From assembly GCA_013215465.1 (NCBI GenBank), contig JABSOW010000001.1:143576-192449 (forward strand): DNA of 48,874 nucleotides, in the 5' to 3' direction. Below the pieces are notes generated by a model, which was given only the letters and a program-made list of their open reading frames with translations, ran no database searches and was not told the DNA's origin. This document shows, piece after piece, positions 16,498 to 26,700 of this stretch (the stretch's first letter is position 1; each line of letters starts with the position of its first letter). The position numbers and the translations under genes are program-made. This DNA is from Colwellia sp. (GTDB taxonomy: Bacteria > Pseudomonadota > Gammaproteobacteria > Enterobacterales > Alteromonadaceae).

Positions 16498-17976
16498 GTT
16501 GCAGTCATTTTTTCTCGGCGCTTTGGCTAACACAGCCGTAAGTAATTGCCAATATTGCGCCACTGTGGCAATTTCTATTTTTTCATCGGGCGAATGGGGG
16601 AACTTAATCGTTGGCCCAATTGAAACCATATCCCAGTGTGGGTAAGCGCTTTTAAATAAGCCACATTCTAAGCCCGCGTGGATCACCATTACCGCAGGTA
16701 CTTTACCAAATAGCTCTTGATAGGTATCACGTACCGTTTTCATAATGGCTGAATCAGTATTAGGTTTCCAACCTGGGTATGCGCCACTAAACTGTATATC
16801 AGCGCCCGCTAATTCAAACACCGATTGTACCGTGCGTTGTGTTTCTAAACTGCCATCATCATGCAAACTACGAATAAGCACTAAAGCATTGAATTTTTTG
16901 CCGCGGGTGTGAATAACGCCAAGATTTAATGAGCTTTCTACTATGCCCTCAATATCATCACTCATGCGCATAACCCCATTAGGGCAAGCATTTAGTGCAC
17001 GTAAAATATTACCTTGTGTCACTCTATCCCAGCATTGTTCAAAGTCTTCCGGTGAAATTAATAGCATATCAATATCAGTTTCAATGGCGTTTAAGCTAGC
17101 TTTGATAGTGGCTAGGTATAATGCTAATTCAACTTTCAATGATTTAACTTGCTCTTTAGCGACGACAAAGCTAGCGTTTGCTTCGCGTGGTATAGCGTTA
17201 CGCAGGCTACCACCGTTAAGCTCGGTTAAACGAATATCAAATTGATTACTGGCATTAAGTAGAAAACGCACTAATAACTTATTAGCATTGGCGCGGCCTG
17301 TGTGTATATCAACACCCGAGTGGCCACCTTTTAATCCAGAGAGTGACAAGTTAAAGGCTTGATAATCATTAGGCACGTCTTCAAATGCTAGGGTAAAAGT
17401 AGCAGAGCCATCAATGCCGCCAGCACAGCCCATATAGACTTCACCTTCTTGCTCTGAGTCGGTATTAATTAAAATGGCACCGTCTAGCCACCCAGGCTCT
17501 AGGCCAAACGCACCGCTCATACCCGCTTCTTCATCAATAGTGACTAACACTTCAAGGGGTCCATGGGGAATGTCATCACTGGCTAATACCGCTAAAGCAG
17601 AGGCTAAGCCAACACCGTTGTCTGCACCTAAGGTGGTGCCATCAGCGGTTACCCAATCACCATCACTTTCGCTGACAATATAAGGACGAATTGGGTCAGT
17701 TTGAAAATTGTGTTCCATATCATTATTTTTTTGCGGCACCATATCCATATGGGCTTGTAAAATAATACCTTGGCAATTTTCCATACCTTGAGTTGCTGGT
17801 TTTTTAATAAATAAGTTACCAACAACATCTTCCTTGATGGATAAACCAAGCTCCTTTGCCCAAGACTGTATCCAAAGAGATATTTTCTGTTCATGCTTTG
17901 ATGGGTGAGGAATACTGCAAATTTTTTCAAATAATTGCCATAAGCTAGCTGGCTTAAGTTGTGATAATGTGCTCAT
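16495..17976 (-). CDS. pepD: Aminoacyl-histidine dipeptidase (beta-Ala-His dipeptidase)
   Basis: A 493-residue M20/M28-type zinc peptidase, full length for PepD. Metal and catalytic residues are seen in QAHMDMVPQKN (H76, D78), LGADNGVG (D119) and TIDEEAGMSGA (E149, E150). A histidine close to the C terminus (KFPHSPDE) completes the dinuclear site. It is a cytosolic enzyme that cleaves Xaa-His dipeptides such as carnosine, and other short peptides. The gene reads leftward, ending 93 bases before crbR, with slmA 105 bases upstream in the same direction. A REP-like pair of repeats lies in that upstream gap. Confidence 0.96.
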   Translation of the reverse strand: MSTLSQLKPASLWQLFEKICSIPHPSKHEQKISLWIQSWAKELGLSIKEDVVGNLFIKKPATQGMENCQGIILQAHMDMVPQKNNDMEHNFQTDPIRPYIVSESDGDWVTADGTTLGADNGVGLASALAVLASDDIPHGPLEVLVTIDEEAGMSGAFGLEPGWLDGAILINTDSEQEGEVYMGCAGGIDGSATFTLAFEDVPNDYQAFNLSLSGLKGGHSGVDIHTGRANANKLLVRFLLNASNQFDIRLTELNGGSLRNAIPREANASFVVAKEQVKSLKVELALYLATIKASLNAIETDIDMLLISPEDFEQCWDRVTQGNILRALNACPNGVMRMSDDIEGIVESSLNLGVIHTRGKKFNALVLIRSLHDDGSLETQRTVQSVFELAGADIQFSGAYPGWKPNTDSAIMKTVRDTYQELFGKVPAVMVIHAGLECGLFKSAYPHWDMVSIGPTIKFPHSPDEKIEIATVAQYWQLLTAVLAKAPRKNDCN

Positions 17977-18015
17977 GTTTGTTCCTGAATAAAAGTGTCA
18001 GCTATTGGTTTATTT

Positions 18016-18073
18016 AGATCATCCAGAGCCTGATGAAGGATGATCTGTCGCTTGCCCTGAGCTTGTCGAAGGG
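18016..18073. repeat. REP-like repeat pair between slmA and pepD
   Basis: CCCTGAGCTTGTCGAAGGG at 18055-18073 is a form of a short partly palindromic repeat found dispersed in many proteobacterial genomes. A degenerate second copy, CCAGAGCCTGATGAAGGA at 18023-18040, matches it at 13 of 18 positions. It is itself framed by a perfect 9-bp inverted repeat (AGATCATCC at 18016-18024 and GGATGATCT at 18038-18046). It lies in the slmA-pepD gap and may protect or end transcripts. Confidence 0.65.
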
Positions 18074-18081
18074 GTAAAGGA

Positions 18082-18690
18082 TTATTTACTGGCCATTAAA
18101 AATGGCCATTGTTCATTGAAGTCAGTACTTGGTTTTCTCTCAAAGCCAGAGCGAACGTATTGACAAATTTTTCCTTCAGCAAAAGAAACTAAAATGTTAG
18201 CAAGGGCCTGCTCGCTGATGCTAAAGGTTTTGCCTTCACGTAACTTTCGTTCACGTAATACTTGCTTAAATTGTAACTCAAGTTTTTCAAAAAATTGATG
18301 TACTCTAATGCGTAAACGTTCATTTTCACCCATTAAGGCATCACCAGATAAAATACGGCACATACCAGGGTTACGCTCAGCAAAAATTAGCAACACATGT
18401 AAAATATGATGGCAGCGTACTAGGGTTTCTTTGTGATCGGTTAAAATCAAGTTGATGCGGGAAAAAATTGACTCTTCAATAAAGTCAATTAAGCCTTCAA
18501 ACATACGCGCTTTCGATGGAAAATGGCGATATAGTGCGGCTTCTGATACGCCTACTTTCGCCGCCAATTTTGCCGTAGTAATCCGTTGGCCGGGACTTAA
18601 TTCCAACATCAGGGCTAAGCACTCTAAAATTTGTTGTTTGCGATTAATCTTTTGCGCAGATTTTTGTGTGCTTTTGGGGCTAACTGGCAT
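18082..18690 (-). CDS. slmA: Nucleoid occlusion factor SlmA (TetR family)
   Basis: A 202-residue TetR-family protein. The helix-turn-helix is at about 30-70 ([24 protein letters not shown]), and the C-terminal region carries the characteristic [18 protein letters not shown] near 170-187. SlmA binds palindromic sites on the chromosome and blocks FtsZ ring assembly over the nucleoid. It lies 39 bases downstream of coaBC on the same strand and is probably co-transcribed. In Escherichia the gene dut lies between these two; here it is absent from this position. Confidence 0.96.
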   Translation of the reverse strand: MPVSPKSTQKSAQKINRKQQILECLALMLELSPGQRITTAKLAAKVGVSEAALYRHFPSKARMFEGLIDFIEESIFSRINLILTDHKETLVRCHHILHVLLIFAERNPGMCRILSGDALMGENERLRIRVHQFFEKLELQFKQVLRERKLREGKTFSISEQALANILVSFAEGKICQYVRSGFERKPSTDFNEQWPFLMASK

Positions 18691-18729
18691 AGTAAGGTAT
18701 TCTCTATTTAAAATTTTTTATTGTGTCGT

Positions 18730-19935
18730 TTAGCTCTGTTTTGCTAAATAATGCTGATTAATAAGTGATACTAATTGTTTGGCGATAATATTCTTATTGG
18801 CTAAAGGTATTTCAGTTTTATCAATCGCACTAAATAAGGTTAACGCGTTATTATCACTGTTAAAGCCTTGCCCTGATTTTGCCACATCATTTGCAGCAAT
18901 TAAATCCAGATTCTTACGCACTAATTTACCACGGGCATAATGTTCTACATTTTGTGTTTCCGCAGCAAAGCCTACAATAAAAGGCTTGTTTGTTAAACTG
19001 GCCACATCGGCAACAATATCATGATTTTTGATTAACTCAAGTTGCATAGCATCACTTGTTTTCTTAATTTTTTGTTTGGCAATATTTGCCACGCGATAAT
19101 CAGCTACTGCGGCACAAGCAATAAAAGTAGTACATTTTTTAGCGTAGCTAAGTGCTTGTTGATGCATTTCATCGGCGCTAATAACAGGTATTAATTGGCA
19201 ACCAATAGGTGAGTTAATCGCAACAGGACCTGAGATTAAAGTCACTTCTGCACCTGCTCGTAGGGCTGCATGAGCAATAGCATAACCCATTTTACCTGAG
19301 CTATGGTTTGAAATATAGCGCACCGGATCAATTGCTTCACGGGTTGGCCCTGCGGTAATAACCCAGTGCTGACCTTGTAAATATTTATCAGCAAAAAAAT
19401 CACTACTTAAACTTACTAACTCACTTATGTCCAACATGCGACCTAAACCAATATCGCCACAGGCTTGTTCGCCACTACCTGGGCCCCAAAGGTGGTAACC
19501 ACGCTCATTCAGTGTAGTTATATTGGCTTGTGTAGCGACAGCATGCCACATTTGTTGATTCATCGCGGGCGCAAGAGCAATAGGAGCACTTGTTGCTAAA
19601 CACAGTGTAGTCAGTAAATCGTTTGCCAATCCAGCAGTAATACGGGCAATTATGTCTGCAGTTGCCGGGGCAATAATAATTAAATCGGCCCATTTTGCCA
19701 GTTCAATATGCCCCATAGCAAGTTCCGCTTCAGTATCCAGTAAACTATCCGCAACGCCATTGCCAGAGACTGCTTGTAAGGTTAATGGCGTGATAAAAGC
19801 TTTAGCACCTTCGGTCATGACAACTCGTACGTCAGCACCTTGATCTTTTAATCGGCGTACTAATTCTGGGATTTTATAAGCGGCTATACCACCACTTATA
19901 CCAAGAACAATTTTTTTGTCCTGAAGAATTTGCAT
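18730..19935 (-). CDS. coaBC: Bifunctional phosphopantothenoylcysteine decarboxylase/synthetase
   Basis: A 401-residue bifunctional coenzyme A biosynthesis enzyme. The N-terminal CoaC half is a flavin-dependent decarboxylase ([10 protein letters not shown] at about 13-22; APAMNQQMW; active-site Cys in [10 protein letters not shown]). The C-terminal CoaB half joins cysteine to 4'-phosphopantothenate using CTP ([25 protein letters not shown] motif). Together they convert phosphopantothenate to phosphopantetheine. The gene is divergent from radC across 111 bases and leads the coaBC-slmA pair. Length and motifs are normal. Confidence 0.97.
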   Translation of the reverse strand: MQILQDKKIVLGISGGIAAYKIPELVRRLKDQGADVRVVMTEGAKAFITPLTLQAVSGNGVADSLLDTEAELAMGHIELAKWADLIIIAPATADIIARITAGLANDLLTTLCLATSAPIALAPAMNQQMWHAVATQANITTLNERGYHLWGPGSGEQACGDIGLGRMLDISELVSLSSDFFADKYLQGQHWVITAGPTREAIDPVRYISNHSSGKMGYAIAHAALRAGAEVTLISGPVAINSPIGCQLIPVISADEMHQQALSYAKKCTTFIACAAVADYRVANIAKQKIKKTSDAMQLELIKNHDIVADVASLTNKPFIVGFAAETQNVEHYARGKLVRKNLDLIAANDVAKSGQGFNSDNNALTLFSAIDKTEIPLANKNIIAKQLVSLINQHYLAKQS

Positions 19936-20046
19936 AATCTGCTAATCTTAAACTTATAAATATTAGCAATACGATAGCATTTATTAGCTTAATTTTGAAA
20001 AAAGAGTTAAAAAATATTCATCAATGAAAACAGCAAGGAGGCGGTT

Positions 20047-20775
20047 ATGTGTAAACCTGACATATTGAGAAGCAATGAATTTAAAGATCAAACCTTAAAA
20101 AATTGGCCAAGTGAAGAGCGTCCGCGAGAGAAACTGCTTAAATTGGGTGCGGTAAGTTTAAGTGATGCTGAGCTACTGGCTATTTTTTTAAGAACAGGGG
20201 TGAAAGGTTGTAACGTTGTTGATTTATCAAGAAATTTATTACTTAATTTTGGTAGTCTAGCTAATGTTTTTCGCGCTAATCAAAAAGATTTTTGTCAGCA
20301 GCATGGCTTAGGCAGCGCTAAATATGTTCAGCTTCAAGCCTGCTTAGAAATGTCAAAACGCTACTTGGCTGAACAATTAGTTCAACAAGGTAGTGAGCTA
20401 ACTTCATCACAAGCCACACGAGATTATTTAATTAGCGAATTACGTCATGAAACTAGAGAGGTGTTTGCGGTACTTTTTTTAGATAATCAACATCAAGTGT
20501 TAAAATTTGAACGGCTATTTTTTGGTACGCTTGATGCGGCAGCAGTTTACCCTCGAATAGTAGTGGAACATGCATTAAAGCACTATGCCTCAGCTGTTAT
20601 TTTGGCTCATAATCACCCGTCAGGTATAGCAGAAGCAAGTATTGCCGATAAACAAATAACGCAGAAATTAGAACAAGCATTACAATTGGTTGATATTCGT
20701 GTGTTAGATCATATGATTATAGCAGGGCCTAAGTGTTATTCCTTTGCAGAAAATGGCGAAATGTTCTTAATGTGA
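20047..20775 (+). CDS. radC: RadC family JAMM/MPN-domain protein
   Basis: A 242-residue RadC-like protein. An N-terminal helix-hairpin-helix region (about 20-100) is followed by a JAB1/MPN metalloprotease-like domain with the HNHPSG-x-A-S-x-x-D signature near 193-205. The name dates from a DNA-repair claim later withdrawn, and the true function is unsettled. The start ATG at 20047 is preceded by an AAGGAGG Shine-Dalgarno. The position divergent from coaBC and upstream of rpmB-rpmG is the standard gammaproteobacterial order, here interrupted by the PilZ and ribbon-helix-helix genes. Confidence 0.95.
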   Translation: MCKPDILRSNEFKDQTLKNWPSEERPREKLLKLGAVSLSDAELLAIFLRTGVKGCNVVDLSRNLLLNFGSLANVFRANQKDFCQQHGLGSAKYVQLQACLEMSKRYLAEQLVQQGSELTSSQATRDYLISELRHETREVFAVLFLDNQHQVLKFERLFFGTLDAAAVYPRIVVEHALKHYASAVILAHNHPSGIAEASIADKQITQKLEQALQLVDIRVLDHMIIAGPKCYSFAENGEMFLM

Positions 20776-20858
20776 TTAGTGATTTAAGTGATAAGTAGTT
20801 CAATGCCAGTTACGGTTAAAATTTTAAATATCTAAGTATAAATAAAAGGATCCTCTTT

Positions 20859-21170
20859 ATGGCTGATAGTAGTTTTGATGAATCAGAACGCCGCAGTTCA
20901 TTTCGTTTGGATATGGAAAAAGAGTTAGTAGATATTATGTGGCAGGATGAAAACGGCCAAGAAATAAGCAAAGAAATTATTTGTTTAGATTTCTCCCGTG
21001 GTGGTTTGAAACTTGACTGTGACGTTGCCTTGCCAGTGCAAACCCCAGTAACAGTTATTTTCAAATTAGCGTCTGCAAATAATCAAAAGTTATATGGCAA
21101 AGTATTGCGTTGTATCAAACAAGATACCGGTTGCTTTGAAATTGCTTTAGTGCTTGATAAAGACATTTGA
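20859..21170 (+). CDS. PilZ domain protein (c-di-GMP receptor)
   Basis: A 103-residue single-domain protein. Both PilZ signatures are present: RRSSFR near residues 11-16 (the RxxxR arm) and DFSRGG near 46-51 (the D/NxSxxG motif). These residues bind cyclic di-GMP, so the protein should respond to that second messenger. With no other domain, it presumably acts by binding a partner such as a pilus, flagellar or polysaccharide-synthesis protein. It lies 83 bases after radC with AAGGATCC upstream of the ATG as a partial ribosome-binding site. Confidence 0.92.
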   Translation: MADSSFDESERRSSFRLDMEKELVDIMWQDENGQEISKEIICLDFSRGGLKLDCDVALPVQTPVTVIFKLASANNQKLYGKVLRCIKQDTGCFEIALVLDKDI

Positions 21171-21321
21171 TATTTTTATAACAGGTTGTAAAAATAGCGT
21201 TTGTTAACACTTGGTTTAGTGTTTTAATCAAGCGCTAAGTAGTATTTAGGAAGAAAAAAATATGATGATATTAGTGGGCGGCGAAAAAGATGCTTAGTGT
21301 CTTATTGAGCGAAAAAAATCA

Positions 21322-21513
21322 TTGGATATACAAAGAAAACCTTTTAGACGAGCGACATTAACCCTGAGTGAAAATACCATAGAAAAATTACAACAATTGG
21401 CTGAGGATACAGATCTTGCGAAGTTTCATATTATTCGTATGCTAATTGATGAGTTATCGAGTAAAGAACAAGAAGAGCAAATTAAGATATTATTTCAATC
21501 TGATGTTGGTTAA
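21322..21513 (+). CDS. Small ribbon-helix-helix-like protein (hypothetical)
   Basis: A 63-residue frame starting with TTG. The pattern of a basic beta-strand (RRATLTLSENTIEKLQQLA) followed by two helices (KFHIIRMLIDELSSKEQEE) resembles ribbon-helix-helix DNA-binding proteins of the CopG/Arc type. No ATG is available in frame; the frame opens at 21298 after a TAG, and the Shine-Dalgarno before TTG is weak (GAG). A tiny open frame of 11 codons with a good leader (AGGAAG then ATGATG at 21262) precedes it. It could be a small regulator; no toxin gene partner is seen. Confidence 0.5.
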   Translation: MDIQRKPFRRATLTLSENTIEKLQQLAEDTDLAKFHIIRMLIDELSSKEQEEQIKILFQSDVG

Positions 21514-21573
21514 TCGACCTGGTTTTTTACTGGTTTGTTGACAGATCAAACAGAAAAGTATCAAAAAACTACC

Positions 21574-21602
21574 AAAAACTTACCCGTGCGGTGAGTTTTT
21601 TT
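21574..21602 (+). terminator. Rho-independent terminator before rpmB
   Basis: AAAAACTTACC (21574-21584) and GGTGAGTTTTT (21590-21600) pair with one wobble around a 5-base loop and continue into T residues. It closes the transcription unit of the small ribbon-helix-helix-like gene and isolates the ribosomal protein genes. Confidence 0.85.
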
Positions 21603-21708
21603 GCTATTGTTGTCGTTGTAACTCATTGATTAATAATTGTTAAATGTGAGTGGCAGTCTTTTTATTATCTTTTTACGCTTAGGGCTAGCATTAATAATTC
21701 AGTTTCTC

Positions 21709-21714
21709 TATAAT
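21709..21714 (+). promoter_or_regulatory. Candidate -10 box of the rpmB-rpmG promoter
   Basis: A consensus TATAAT lies 92 bases before the rpmB start codon and 107 bases after the preceding terminator. The -35 at 17-base spacing would be TAGCAT, which is poor. The leader that follows (GGATCCTGAGGC...) is G+C-richer than its surroundings and may fold. Confidence 0.5.
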
Positions 21715-21806
21715 ATGCCACCTTTTTCAGGATCCTGAGGCGACGGTCTTGGGGAATGCCCTTAGAAGAAATAAGCTCGAGCTAAAATTAATTTTGGAGT
21801 ACTCAA

Positions 21807-22043
21807 ATGTCTAAAGTTTGCCAAGTAACAGGCAAAGTGCCAATGGTTGGAAACAACCGTTCACATGCAAGAAACGCGACTCGTCGTCGTTTTTTACCTA
21901 ACCTTCAATCTCACCGTTTTTGGGTAGAGAGTGAAAATCGTTTCGTTAAATTACGTTTAACTCCGAAAGGAATGCGTATTATCGATAAAAAAGGTATTGA
22001 TGCAGTATTAACTGATATCCGTGCCCGTGGCGAAAAAGTTTAA
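21807..22043 (+). CDS. rpmB: 50S ribosomal protein L28
   Basis: A 78-residue basic protein matching L28 along its full length ([20 protein letters not shown] at the N terminus; [27 protein letters not shown]). It is a component of the large ribosomal subunit. The ATG at 21807 is preceded by TTGGAG nine bases upstream. It is followed 36 bases later by rpmG, the universal gammaproteobacterial pair, and both end at the shared terminator at 22253. Confidence 0.98.
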   Translation: MSKVCQVTGKVPMVGNNRSHARNATRRRFLPNLQSHRFWVESENRFVKLRLTPKGMRIIDKKGIDAVLTDIRARGEKV

Positions 22044-22079
22044 CCTAGCGTTAACTTTTGAAATAAATAAGGAATTATT

Positions 22080-22235
22080 ATGCGCGATAAAATTCGTTTA
22101 GTTTCTAGTGCCGGTACTGGTCATTTTTATACTACTGATAAGAATAAAAAGACTATGCCTGAAAAAATGGAAATCAAAAAATTTGATCCAACCATTCGTA
22201 AGCACGTAATCTATAAAGAAGCTAAAATTAAGTAA
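22080..22235 (+). CDS. rpmG: 50S ribosomal protein L33
   Basis: A 51-residue frame beginning [20 protein letters not shown] and ending [11 protein letters not shown], full length for L33 of the cysteine-free (zinc-independent) type. It is a large-subunit ribosomal protein near the E site. The ATG at 22080 has AAGGAA seven bases upstream. It forms an operon with rpmB and is followed within 20 bases by a terminator. Confidence 0.98.
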   Translation: MRDKIRLVSSAGTGHFYTTDKNKKTMPEKMEIKKFDPTIRKHVIYKEAKIK

Positions 22236-22252
22236 TTAACTTAGCTTTTATT

Positions 22253-22280
22253 AAAAACCCGGTATTTACTGGGTTTTTTT
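22253..22280 (+). terminator. Rho-independent terminator of rpmBG
   Basis: AAAAACCC (22253-22260) pairs with GGGTTTTT (22271-22278). The intervening bases extend the stem (GGTA with TACT), and a T run follows. It lies 18 bases after the rpmG stop codon. Confidence 0.9.
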
Positions 22281-22383
22281 ATGCCTGAAAAATATTTATT
22301 CTATTTTGTACCATACTCAAGCTAGTGCTGTGTTGGGCAATACCAATACTAGTAATACCATTCCATCTTAAGTTTTTCCCACC

Positions 22384-23010
22384 TCATCCAGTCTCTACTG
22401 CACATGTCATTACTCGCTTAGCATCACTAACGAATGAGTTCCATGCATCTGAACAAGCATCGAGGATGTCATCATACTCCTGAAAAAACCTATTCGCTAA
22501 ATGATGTTGGCGTAACCAACTCCACACTTGCTCTATTGGATTCAACTCTGATGAATAAGGCGGTAATTTAATGATCGTTAAATGACTAAACTTATCTGCT
22601 AGGTAAGGTTGCTACCACGCTGCGCCATCTACAATGATCATTGCATGTTGTCGGTCTTTAGTTTTTTGTGAGATTAAAGCCAAATGTTGTTCCATTACTT
22701 CTATGTTCATGACAGGAGAAATCAGCGCTTCGGTTGCTGCTGTTTAACCGCTCGCGGTCTTGTCCCTTTCTCTGCCCAGAGCCGTGTCGTCGTATTCTGC
22801 TGCCCAAAACGTGCTTCGTCTTGAAACCACACGTCTACATTTTTAAGGCTCACATTCCACGGGGTCGTATGGATCATTTTACTTTCAAATTTTTTAAAAG
22901 TTTCTTGTACTTCATCTGATTGCTTGGGATGGTTTGACCGACTGGTTATCCAGCTAAATCTTATTTATTTTAATAGCTTGTAAATTGCATTGTGATGGAT
23001 AAGGCCTCTT
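22384..23010 (-). pseudogene. IS630-family transposase remnant, disrupted
   Basis: Conceptual translation of the minus strand gives a mosaic of an IS630-type transposase. In order it reads HHNAIYKLLK, a stop (TAA, 22967-22965), IRFSWITSRSNHPKQ, VDVWFQDEARFGQQ, then a frame-changing internal deletion near 22731-22738, TEALISPVMN, MIIVDGAAW, a stop (TAG, 22614-22612), LPPYSSELNPIEQVWSWLRQ, and the natural stop at 22386-22384. DEARFGQ and the SSELNPIE segment are parts of the DDE catalytic core. The N terminus is missing and the fragment meets an oppositely oriented remnant near 23,003-23,010. The element is therefore long dead. Confidence 0.88.
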
Positions 23011-23167
23011 TCATAAACGCAGCGATATGTTCGATGCGATTAACGAATAGGGTTTTACTGGCGAATTTTTACCTCGCTATAGCCCTGACTTAAATCCAAT
23101 TGAGCAAAAATGGGCGCTGGTAAAATCAATTAGAAGAACTAAATGTTGTGAGCTTTATGGGCAATAA
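23003..23167 (+). pseudogene. Second IS630-family transposase remnant (C-terminal part)
   Basis: On the plus strand, the frame from 23003 reads GLFHKRSDMFDAINE, then a TAG stop at 23048-23050, then GFTGEFLPRYSPDLNPIEQK and on to a stop at 23165-23167. This is the C-terminal end of a transposase with the DDE motif context YSPDLNPIE. It belongs to a different IS630-like subgroup from the neighbouring minus-strand remnant, as the sequences around the shared motif differ. Only about 55 codons survive and no terminal repeats were identified. Confidence 0.82.
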
Positions 23168-23231
23168 AACTTGCAGGTCAGACCAGTATGGTTGACAATA
23201 AAACCATTACCCCCAAAAAAAGGTCATAAAC

Positions 23232-23717
23232 ATGACAAACCGTTTTAGTTCATTTGTTAATAAAGTAAATAAAGCACCACAATGTATGCAGTCATTTTTA
23301 TTAACCAAATTGTTTGCCTTAAAAGTTAAATTTGCTGGAACTACAGGCGTTAAAATTGACAAGATAACTCACCAGCAAACAATATTGTCATTAAAAAATA
23401 AAAAATCAGTACAGAACCATATTGGTGGTATTCATGCTATTGCGGCAGCGGTATTAGCTGAATCGGCCACTGGGATAGTGTTTGGTATGAATGTACCAGA
23501 TGATAGACTGCCTTTGTTAAAGTCGATGACTATAGATTATCAACGTAGAATGCAAGGCGATTTAACTGCCGTGGCAAATTTAACTGCAGCGCAAATTACT
23601 ATGATTGAGCAACAAGAAAAAGGTGAGGTAACGGTGCCTGTTATAATTACTGATGAATCAGGACAACAACCCATTGTGTGTCAAATGCTGTGGGCTTGGG
23701 TGAGTAAAAAACGTTAA
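23232..23717 (+). CDS. DUF4442 hotdog-fold thioesterase-like protein
   Basis: A 161-residue protein matching DUF4442, a hotdog-fold family related to PaaI-type thioesterases. The diagnostic stretch is VQNHIGGIHAIAAAVLAESA (about residues 60-79), followed by strands around SMTIDYQRRMQGDLTAVA. Members are presumed acyl-CoA thioesterases or acyl-binding proteins, but most are uncharacterised and no substrate can be named. It starts 64 bases after an IS remnant and ends 81 bases before the large pseudo-kinase gene, in the same direction. Co-transcription is possible. Confidence 0.82.
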   Translation: MTNRFSSFVNKVNKAPQCMQSFLLTKLFALKVKFAGTTGVKIDKITHQQTILSLKNKKSVQNHIGGIHAIAAAVLAESATGIVFGMNVPDDRLPLLKSMTIDYQRRMQGDLTAVANLTAAQITMIEQQEKGEVTVPVIITDESGQQPIVCQMLWAWVSKKR

Positions 23718-23798
23718 TTAAATCAATGCTGCTATTATTGTGCTTATAGTTTGGTATAAACTAAAGCGACAAAGGACTTTAACACAAAAATAATAGCT

Positions 23799-26700
23799 AT
23801 GAGCAACAAAGACGACTTGGCTGCAAAGCCATTGCATAGACAATTTTCTACAAAGTTAGTCGCTTTATTGCTAACTATTATTGTTACTTTAGCATTGATA
23901 TTTACTTTGTTTTATCAGCAAAGTGAACGTAATCGTTTGTTGATTGATGATGAATTAACGCCATTAAAACAACAGTTTGAGCAATTACAAGCGTTGCAAA
24001 GAACAGAATACCTTGTTAATAAATTATTATTGGTAGATAGCGGAATTAATTTTGTTGAATTACAAACAGAATTACTTGCGGTAAATAGACAATTATTACG
24101 GCTAGAAAGTACCAATACACGCTTATACCAGCAATGGTTAAATGCCAATAAATCGGCTAGTGATATTGTGATGCGTATCCAACAAAGCCATGGGCGTAAT
24201 GAACAATTAAAGCAAAGTAGTATTATTCAATTACAATTAATGTGGTTTTCAGTTACACCGATAATTAATAAAAAAATAGCCCAACAAGCATTACTTTTCA
24301 AACAACTTCAAGCTGATCATATTAAGGATAAACTCACCTTCAGCCGAGCTAATGCCTATGTTAGCGCTATTCGACAATTACATAATTTACAACAACTAAA
24401 AAGTTTATTGGCAGCAGTACTGACCAGTTTTGAGCAACTAACAATTCATACCAGTATGGAAGACTTTGATTTGCTACGCTTAAGTGTGGAACAAATTATT
24501 ACTCAAGGTAAGGTGCTAAAAATAGCGAATAAAACTAAAACAATGGTTAATTTTAATCACCAAATAGATACTTTTGAAGACATTGCCTTGACTCAGCAAA
24601 GGGCGTTAGCAAAGTGGCAAGATTACCTTCGTTTGGTACAAAGTTATCAACTTGATTTAACAATGCAAAGTAATCAATTGATACAAATATTAGCTGAGCC
24701 ACCAGAAAAAATAACAGTGCATGTATCTAGTATGCTTGAGGACTGGCAAGTTAAATTCAATATTAAGTTAACTCAAGAAGCGCTGTCGAGAATTATATTA
24801 TTGGCTATTAGCTTATCTTTGTTCGTTTTTTGTTATTTACTGTGGCGCTTACGTGAGCAAATTAAAATAACCGCACAGCATAGTGTGGTGTTAATACACA
24901 AAAGCATTTGCACTGAAAATAGTGGCGATATTCAGGCTAATTGCGCCGAAACTCAAGAAATAATAGGGCAAGTGCAAAGTCTTGCTAAACTTACTCATAG
25001 TGAGCAAAAATTTCAGCAACTACTTGAGCAGTATCATGCACAGCAACAGGTTATTGATGAGCAAGCCCAATCATTAGTTGTCTATAGCCAAAAGAGCAAT
25101 CTACAACAATTAGCGACTAGTGAACAAGTTGCCTGTCATCTTAAGGGCGAATTACAGCGCTATAAATATTTGGAAGGTAATATTTTATTATTACTACAGC
25201 AACAACAAGCTAGATTGCTTAATAAATCAATTAATAATAACACCAGTAAAGCAGCCCTGCTCTGTGGGTTAATCCCCGTTTATGAGCAATTAAAACAGTT
25301 TTATCTGGCCAGTGATATACGCTCAAAAAATGCGGTGCTTACCCTGGTTGATGTGAACTTAATTAATGAAATATATGCGGTTTTATTTAATAAACAGGCT
25401 GAGCAGCAAATAGTTAATAATCAGTTGTATTTTAGCTATGATGAACAGTTGTTAGTTCAGGCTAAACTCGATTTTCGTTTGTTTAGGCAGTTAATGCACT
25501 TGCTGATGGATGTCACTTTACTGAACTGTCGAGGTGCTCAATTACACCTTCATTTGCAGTTGCAAGATAAAAGTGCAGGTCAACAATTAGTGCACTTTGT
25601 GGTAAAAGTTAAAGGCGATGATATAGGAGCTTTACCCTATTTAGTTACGCTATTGATTGATGCTCAAACGACTGTTTCGCAAGGTTCACCATTGGTGGAC
25701 ATATTTAATATTCTCTTTGCTAAGCTACATGGCGAGAATATTATCGCACACCTTATTGATGGTGGTTTTCAGCTTAGCTTTGAATTACCCTTGGCTATCG
25801 CTTCCTCCTCTATAGCTAAAAAGCCGCAACAGCATAAACTTGATGGTACTAAGGTGATGCTGTTATCTCGAAATCAACTGTTAACAGAGTTACTTGAAAA
25901 ATTTATTCAATCTGCTTCAGGTCAAATTGAAGTGCTGGTTGGTATAGATAGCTTTGAGCAACAACTCACCGCTAAACGCCTTAGTAAAAATAAACTTGAG
26001 TTATTAATTGTGGCGAGTGATGTTGCACAAACAAGTATTGATTTAATCAGCCAACAACTAAGTCGTTTACCTATTTTTCTACAGCCAAAATTGATGTTAT
26101 TGCAATCGGCACAGTTAAATTTTGATCGCTTTGGCTTTTATTCACAAAGTGAGCAATTATTGTGTAAAGATCTATTTTTACATAACATTAAAGAATTGCT
26201 AGTCGGCGAAGCTAATACTAATCAGTTACTTTCAGCTGAGCAATGCCAGCAAAGTCATTATTTAGCAAGTGAGTTACCGGTGTTACTCGCTGTTCATTCA
26301 CCACAACAATATCAAAATCTTCAACGATTATTACGTTGGTTGGGTTTACAAGTACAGGTGGTTTCTCATGCTTATGCTCAACGGGAATTATGGCAAACAG
26401 GTCTGTACAGTATACTCATCTCTGAATTTCCAGAAACGTCATTATTAGAAATGGCCAGTAAACCGTTAGTGGGGGTCGCTGTTTTTAGTCTAACTGATGT
26501 TATGCCAAACGCCGAGCATAAGTCATACTTTGCCGATTGGCGAATAGGGCAGTTAGTTGAAAAATCAACATTGGCAGAATTGGGAGTGGTGTTAGCCCCT
26601 TGGCTGCAATATGTTAAATCAACAAACAATACTGGCAGCTCATTAGCGCTACCTGAAAAATTAATAGGGAGTGTCGATGAAGATAATGACGAGATGGTGA

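Noticed and set aside
22734..22919. A 61-codon plus-strand frame in the IS region
   Set aside because: It is antisense to the disrupted IS630 transposase remnant, whose translation explains the sequence better.
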